Source: Chitinophagaceae bacterium UBA4857 (GTDB lineage Bacteria; Bacteroidota; Bacteroidia; Chitinophagales; Chitinophagaceae). From it: a DNA stretch of 9,738 nucleotides. Of this stretch, positions 6,734 through 9,738 are shown piece after piece. Where the stretch lies: positions 1 to 9,738 of the forward strand of contig DHEF01000043.1 of assembly GCA_002399735.1 (NCBI GenBank), written 5' to 3'. How positions within the stretch are numbered: position 1 is the stretch's first letter; every line of letters begins with the position of its first letter. The notes under the pieces were generated by a model, which did not search any database, was not told the DNA's origin, and saw only the letters and a program-made list of their open reading frames with translations. The position numbers and the translations under genes were made by a program.

Positions 6734-6741
6734 TAAACGTA
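6734..6741 (-). promoter_or_regulatory. Possible -7 box of the XRE gene
   Basis: On the minus strand this reads TACGTTTA, one base from the Bacteroidota -7 consensus TAnnTTTG, 15 bp before the XRE ATG. A TTG inside the nearer operator lies 17 bp upstream of it, slightly short of the usual 19. If real, the -33 element is inside the operator, which would give autorepression. Confidence 0.3.
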
Positions 6742-6756
6742 AATTTAGAAAAGCGA

Positions 6757-6787
6757 AACAATTGTTGATAATTATTGAACAATTGTT
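6757..6787. promoter_or_regulatory. Twin operator of the XRE regulator
   Basis: The perfect 10-bp palindrome AACAATTGTT occurs twice, at 6757-6766 and 6778-6787. Centres are 21 bp apart, two helical turns, so two dimers would bind the same face of DNA. ATAATTAT, itself palindromic, lies between them (6769-6776). The right copy touches the -33 TTG of the plus-strand promoter. The layout fits cooperative repression by the neighbouring XRE protein; binding itself is inferred. Confidence 0.75.
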
Positions 6788-6817
6788 TTGAAAATGGGTT
6801 TACTATCTATACTTTTG
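6788..6817 (+). promoter_or_regulatory. Bacteroidota-type promoter of the 66-residue gene
   Basis: TTG at 6788-6790 is followed by 19 bp and TACTTTTG at 6810-6817, matching the Bacteroidota primary sigma consensus (TTG, 19-21 bp, TAnnTTTG) exactly. Transcription should start near 6823, leaving a leader of about 30 nt before the ATG at 6855. A dyad TACTTT/AAAGTA (6810-6815 with 6823-6828) overlaps the -7 box and the start site. This is the best promoter in the window. Confidence 0.75.
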
Positions 6818-6854
6818 TTTCGAAAGTAGAAACAAACGTTTAAATAATTACACC

Positions 6855-7055
6855 ATGAAAATTTACACAAAAGCTAATCTTGAACAAATAGTTATGACGC
6901 AATTGGAGAACCTGAATGCTATGAATGATTTATTAAGTATCATGAAAGTGCAAAATGAACTGCTGCACAATGCCAATAAAAAATTAAAAGATGAAATTTC
7001 CGAATTCAAGGAAAAACACTTTGTATATCCAGTTACCAAACGAAGTCGAAAGTAA
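6855..7055 (+). CDS. Small coiled-coil protein divergent from the XRE regulator
   Basis: This 66-residue protein is not recognised. Residues about 8-54 read as one long amphipathic helix with leucine/isoleucine/methionine heptads (LEQIVMTQLENLNAMNDLL, then IMKVQNELLHNANKKLKDEI), so a coiled coil that may oligomerise. The tail is basic (TKRSRK). It has no signal peptide or membrane segment. A perfect Bacteroidota promoter and the twin operator lie directly upstream, which is strong support that the gene is real and repressed by the XRE protein. It could be a partner of that regulator, an antirepressor or a small structural protein; nothing in the sequence decides. Confidence 0.65.
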   Translation: MKIYTKANLEQIVMTQLENLNAMNDLLSIMKVQNELLHNANKKLKDEISEFKEKHFVYPVTKRSRK

Positions 7056-7078
7056 TATCAATCTTAAAGGTGTGGATC

Positions 7079-7095
7079 TATATATATATATATAT
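7079..7095. repeat. TA dinucleotide microsatellite
   Basis: Eight and a half uninterrupted TA units lie just behind the 66-residue gene and run into the left arm of repeat unit A. Such a tract can slip in length. It lies in non-coding DNA, so no phase-variable product is suggested. Confidence 0.8.
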
Positions 7096-7287
7096 GGGTT
7101 TTGTGAAAGGTCGATTGGGAATTAGAATTCCACCTACCCATAACCGCTGATGATTGAAAATATATAGTTGAAGTTAAGTACAAAAGATGATAGTAATTCA
7201 TCTGGCTGAACTGAAACTGGATTTGCAATTTGCTGATGTCACAAGGTCAAGCCCAATTTCCATAAAACCCAATATTTGCAGAAGTTA
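7091..7287. repeat. Repeat unit A (degenerate attC-like site)
   Basis: GGGTTTTGTGAAA (7096-7108) is complementary to 7258-7270 with 11 of 13 matches, making terminal arms about 150 nt apart. The right end carries GTTA (7284-7287), which contains the stop codon of the minus-strand gene. No GCYAAC core is found at the left. The interior 7169-7213 (TGAAGTTAAGTACAAAAG and onward, ending CTGAACTG) aligns well with 8762-8807 of unit C. It is therefore the same family but eroded, and may mark the left end of the array. Confidence 0.6.
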
Positions 7288-7848
7288 TTTTTTAAATTTA
7301 AAATATTCTGGGAGGTCAAACTCTTCAAAAATCAAACGTTCAATTTTTCCATACTTTTCGGCAACTTCTCCTTTATAAGGGTAATATGTGTCAAACCTAA
7401 AACTGTTGAACTTGCGATGAGTTTTTATCTCAACTGTATAACTTGAAAATGGTTGATGTAACGGTAATTCGTCCAAACCCTTTTCATTTGTCAAGTCTAA
7501 CAAATTCAGATTATCAAGTTTAATTTTAAATTCGTCGAAGCCGCTTTTAGGTTCAATTTTAATTTGTTTATAATATTGTTTTGTTTTCTTGCCTTTTGTC
7601 AAAAAGCCAACTTCGGCAAAATAACCTCTGAACTTATCTAAACTATCTTTTGAAATAGATATTACTCTGTCGATAGAAGTGCTGTTATTAATCCATATCC
7701 TAAAAAAATATTCTGCATCACTTGATTTTACTGGAAAAAATCTGTCACCCGAGGTAGTAAAGTTTTGAAAAGGCATAACAGCCTCTCGTTTTGTTGAACA
7801 ACTAAAAAAAGAAAAGAAAGTAATGAAAAAAAATGTCGTCCATTTCAT
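7285..7848 (-). CDS. Cassette-borne predicted lipoprotein
   Basis: The product has 187 residues and begins with a lipoprotein signal peptide (MKWTTFFFITFFSFFS-C17-S), so it should be anchored in a membrane facing the periplasm or outside. The mature part is polar and rich in aromatic residues, with no motif that I recognise: RIWINNSTSIDRVISISKDS in the first third, FDEFKIKLDNLNLLDLTNE in the middle, and a charged end (FEEFDLPEYFKFKK). It is a single gene between repeat units A and B. The TAA stop lies within the GTTA end of unit A, and the ATG is 33 nt from the core of unit B. This close fit to the repeats is as in integron cassettes. Function is unknown. Confidence 0.7.
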   Translation of the reverse strand: MKWTTFFFITFFSFFSCSTKREAVMPFQNFTTSGDRFFPVKSSDAEYFFRIWINNSTSIDRVISISKDSLDKFRGYFAEVGFLTKGKKTKQYYKQIKIEPKSGFDEFKIKLDNLNLLDLTNEKGLDELPLHQPFSSYTVEIKTHRKFNSFRFDTYYPYKGEVAEKYGKIERLIFEEFDLPEYFKFKK

Positions 7849-7881
7849 ATGAGTTCGTCAAAGTTTTTGGAATATAATTTC

Positions 7882-8079
7882 TGCCAACGGGCAGGTATTG
7901 CCGATGGTGGGGAATTCTATATTCGTCTGCGGGAACTGCTGCCTGGCTTTTTGATAAAGTTAAATATTAAAAACTAAAGCTGGGCTTTGCAGGTCCAGCC
8001 CCGAACCACAGCACAACATAATTACTGCTGCCGATTGCTCCAATGTCCCGCCCCACTATTGGCAATACCAATGTTAGCT
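7882..8079. repeat. Repeat unit B (attC-like site)
   Basis: The left core TGCCAAC (7882-7888) and right core GTTAGC (8073-8078) are inverted. Inside them GGTATTGCCGATGGTGGGG (7894-7912) pairs with 8051-8069 at 17 of 19 positions. Inside again are CGTCTGCGGGAACTGCTG, the block GATAAAGTTAA and a stem GCTGG/CCAGCCCCGAAC, all with relatives in unit C. The whole unit is about 198 bp and could fold on itself as a single strand. Arms have another sequence than in unit C although pairing is kept, which is what attC sites show. The right core contains the stop of the 8074-8673 gene. Confidence 0.75.
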
Positions 8080-8673
8080 GTTGCTCTTTTTTCTTTTAAA
8101 AATCAGGTTGTAACTGTCAGTGTCACCGCCAAAAGTTGGAATCACAATGAGCAAAATTACACCACCTTCATAACTGTCCAAAAGTAAATCTCCATTTTTT
8201 GTTAGTCCTATACGATTAACTTGTTTCTTATACAGGTTTAATAGGAAGTAAAAAGGTGAAACAGAAGATATTTTTGTAAGCTTAAAATAAAAATAATTAT
8301 CGGACAATATTCCTTTTATTTTTTTTGTTTTAATCGCTTCCTCATGTCTATAAACAGTAATTTTCAAATGCCTATCATCAAGTGCTTGAATATTCAGTCT
8401 AACGTCTTTATAATTAAGATTGTCATGAGTAAAATTAATTAATGACTTCTTGTTAGTGAAAGTTAATGCTCTGGCTAATGTCGGGTAAGAAGTGTCAGAC
8501 GATAATACTTCGTAGTCTCCATCAAGTTTAGCAATGCTTTCCGAATTTAACGGTTGCAATAAATTATTCTGTGTTACCGGCTTTAATGAGTTGCAGGAAA
8601 CCAGACATACAACAATTAACCAGCTTAAAATATTCGGATTTATTTTGGAAGATATTTTTTGTTGAGAGTCCAT
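8074..8673 (-). CDS. Cassette-borne predicted lipoprotein
   Basis: The product has 199 residues. A polar N-terminal stretch is followed by a hydrophobic core and lipobox (ILSWLIVVCLVS-C27), giving a lipoprotein signal with an unusually long n-region. The mature protein contains LDGDYEVLSSDTS (about 50-62), like the start of small lipocalin-like or 'lipoprotein with a beta-sandwich' proteins, then strands such as LKITVYRHEEAI and YFYFKLTKISS, and ends KRKKSNS. No known domain can be assigned. It fills its cassette completely: the TAA stop is part of the core GCTAAC of unit B, and the ATG is 8 nt from the GCTAAA core of unit C. No promoter of its own fits in that space, so it must be read from within or beyond unit C. 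Confidence 0.72.
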   Translation of the reverse strand: MDSQQKISSKINPNILSWLIVVCLVSCNSLKPVTQNNLLQPLNSESIAKLDGDYEVLSSDTSYPTLARALTFTNKKSLINFTHDNLNYKDVRLNIQALDDRHLKITVYRHEEAIKTKKIKGILSDNYFYFKLTKISSVSPFYFLLNLYKKQVNRIGLTKNGDLLLDSYEGGVILLIVIPTFGGDTDSYNLIFKRKKSNS

Positions 8674-8681
8674 AAGTAACA

Positions 8682-8876
8682 GCTAAAGTACAGGGCTTGC
8701 TCCTGTGCTGGTATTTTATAACGTCCAGCCCGGAACTGAAGCCGAATAGAATTATTGATGATGAAGTTAAGAACAAAAGCTGAATAGAATTACGTCTGAC
8801 CGAACCGCTGCTGATAGCGAACAAAAAGATGAGGATTTATTCGTCAGCAAGCATAGCAGCAAACCCCATGTTAGCC
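8682..8876. repeat. Repeat unit C (attC-like site)
   Basis: The left core GCTAAA (8682-8687) and right core GTTAGCC (8870-8876) are inverted. Arms 8692-8709 (AGGGCTTGCTCCTGTGCT) and 8850-8867 pair at 14 of 18 positions. The interior has the stem GCTGG (8707-8711) with CCAGC (8725-8729), then CCCGGAAC, and two direct copies of a 22-bp block, GAAC..AAGC.GAATAGAATTA (from 8733 and 8771; 19 of 22 alike). TGAAGTTAAG (8762-8771) recurs in unit A. The unit measures about 195 bp, longer than usual attC sites (about 57-141). Confidence 0.75.
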
Positions 8877-8892
8877 GCTCGCCTTTCATCGC

Positions 8893-9657
8893 TTACAAGT
8901 CAGCAAAATTGTTTGTAAAGTTTGAGTCTTTGGGCAATGAAAGTACAACATAGTGTCTCGGCAAAAACCAACTTATTTGTTTTAGTCTATAGTTTAGATG
9001 GTCAATTGATTCAAAGTCCTCACGGAAAATATTAAATGCCAACTCTTGAATTACTTGTCCGTCAATTGTACGGCAAACCATCATAATTTTTGGGCGCTTA
9101 ATTCCGATACCCTGTAAAAACGATTTTAATGCTTGTCTTGTTTGTCTCGGAAGGAAAGATTCAGATGGTTGAGCCAATAAAACCTTTTCATCCTTTTTTA
9201 TTGTCTCTTCATTTTGAATTTCAACTGTGTCGGTCTTTGTGAAAAGTTCTTTATTTAAATGCAGATTAACTATGTCGCCATAAGAAAACACCCAATCTAC
9301 AGAATTATCTTTTGGATTAATTGCTACACCAAATCCTTTGTCTAACAAAAAATCATCTTTCATATTCCTAATGCAAAAAGATTCAAATGGTTTATTGGGT
9401 TCAGGTGTCTGCAAAACGAAATAGGGAAATCCGTCAGGTCCATTAAATACCTGTGGATTTCCACAAGCAAAGCTGGCGGTCTGCACATTGTCATAAAATG
9501 TTTGTCGCCAACTCTCGTCTCTTTGTTCTTGTGGAATTTTGAAAAGGTCAACCATTAATTGTGTTTTTGTAATATCACACTCGGGTCTGTCAGCTTTCGG
9601 CTGAACAGGTTTCTCTATTGTCTTATCTTTTGTTTTAAGGAAATCAAAAAGTCCCAT
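8893..9657 (-). CDS. Cassette-borne protein of unknown function (MGLFDFLK start)
   Basis: The product has 254 residues, with no signal peptide or membrane segment, so it is cytoplasmic. It opens with MGLFDFLKTKDK, the same start as the interrupted RraB-like protein at 4996. Two halves are visible: residues about 30-135 (LFKIPQEQRDESW, GPDGFPYFVLQTP, GFGVAINPKDNSVDWVFSYG) and, after an acidic linker, 165-254 (LPRQTRQALKSFL, GIKRPKIMMVCRTIDGQVIQ, LKQISWFLPRHYVVLSLP). The layout recalls SseB-type two-domain proteins, but I cannot confirm it. It sits alone between units C and D: its stop is 17 nt from the core of C and its ATG is 56 nt from the core of D. Real gene, function unknown. Confidence 0.75.
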   Translation of the reverse strand: MGLFDFLKTKDKTIEKPVQPKADRPECDITKTQLMVDLFKIPQEQRDESWRQTFYDNVQTASFACGNPQVFNGPDGFPYFVLQTPEPNKPFESFCIRNMKDDFLLDKGFGVAINPKDNSVDWVFSYGDIVNLHLNKELFTKTDTVEIQNEETIKKDEKVLLAQPSESFLPRQTRQALKSFLQGIGIKRPKIMMVCRTIDGQVIQELAFNIFREDFESIDHLNYRLKQISWFLPRHYVVLSLPKDSNFTNNFADL

Positions 9658-9713
9658 TGAAATTATTTGCTTTAATAATGCTGTGTTAGTTGAGTGTTGT
9701 GTTTAAGGTGGCG

Positions 9714-9738
9714 GCTAACGTAGAGGGCTTGCTGCTGT
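9714..9738. repeat. Repeat unit D (left end only, cut by the window edge)
   Basis: GCTAAC (9714-9719) is followed by AGGGCTTGCTGCTGT (9724-9738). Over 25 positions it matches the left end of unit C (8682-8706) at 22. The core is preceded by GCG, so on the minus strand it reads GTTAGCCGC. The unit should continue beyond 9738 with its central part and a second core, and probably another cassette gene. Confidence 0.7.

Larger units (their letters stand above)
7091..9738 (-). mobile_element. Probable gene-cassette array (integron/CALIN-like), extends past the window
   Basis: Four related repeat units (A-D) alternate strictly with three unrelated single genes, all in the same orientation. Gene ends lie at or near the inverted cores. 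In integrons each cassette is one gene plus one attC site whose strand folds through paired arms, with AAC/GTT as the most conserved bases; all this is seen here. Differences are the unit length near 195 bp and conserved interior blocks. No integrase gene, attI site or cassette promoter is visible in the window. Mobility is inferred. Confidence 0.55.

Noticed and set aside
6497..7055. Classic toxin-antitoxin pair
   Set aside because: The genes are divergent rather than in one operon and the 66-residue protein has no toxin motif or toxic transmembrane helix; the XRE protein alone does not justify the call.
7987..8187. 66-codon plus-strand frame
   Set aside because: It crosses repeat unit B and the end of the lipoprotein gene on the other strand; no motif.
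8564..8824. 86-codon minus-strand frame
   Set aside because: It covers most of repeat unit C and the signal peptide of the lipoprotein gene in another frame; the repeat structure explains the sequence better.
7091..9738. CRISPR array
   Set aside because: Repeats are about 195 bp, imperfect, and separated by whole genes; there are no short regular spacers and no cas genes.

Overview
The window reads as an AT-rich accessory stretch of a Bacteroidota chromosome, most like Chitinophagaceae or Sphingobacteriales. The evidence is indirect but consistent: lipoprotein signal peptides with Bacteroidota-style lipoboxes, a small outer-membrane beta-barrel, no clear Shine-Dalgarno sequences, and one well-formed Bacteroidota promoter (TTG, 19 bp, TAnnTTTG) at 6788-6817. 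No ribosomal, tRNA, CRISPR or recombinase gene is visible.

Layout. Positions 1-249 are non-coding, with two hairpins. A secreted SIMPL-domain protein (250-945, +) converges on a Bcr/CflA-type MFS drug exporter (997-2205, -), with a shared bidirectional terminator between them. The leader of the exporter holds two tandem hairpins. A REP-associated tyrosine transposase (RAYT, 2494-3012, +) follows. It is flanked by inverted, REP-like sequence and by a strong hairpin at 3030-3078. Then comes a minus-strand pair, a small outer-membrane barrel (3800-4474) and a lipoprotein (3090-3770). The barrel's start codon lies inside a perfect hairpin.

Positions 4592-6317 hold small minus-strand genes. An RraB-like gene carries an in-frame stop. 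A zinc-ribbon membrane protein follows. A SMI1/KNR4 (SUKH) gene has lost its start through a frameshift. A PhnB-like VOC protein completes the group. Next is a divergent pair: a small XRE regulator (6497-6718, -) and a 66-residue coiled-coil protein (6855-7055, +). Between them lie two identical 10-bp palindromes, 21 bp apart, abutting the promoter; this is a probable autoregulated switch.

The most interesting part is 7091-9738. Three unrelated single genes, all on the minus strand (two lipoproteins and one unknown), alternate with about 195-bp non-coding units. The units are bounded by inverted GCYAAC / GTTAGC cores, followed by long, imperfectly paired arms. Arm sequence differs between units but pairing is kept. 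One gene's stop codon lies inside a core and another gene starts 8 nt from a core. This looks like a gene-cassette array with unusually long attC-like sites, without an integrase in view (CALIN-like), or a Bacteroidota-specific equivalent. The repeats and pairing are seen directly; recombination is inference.
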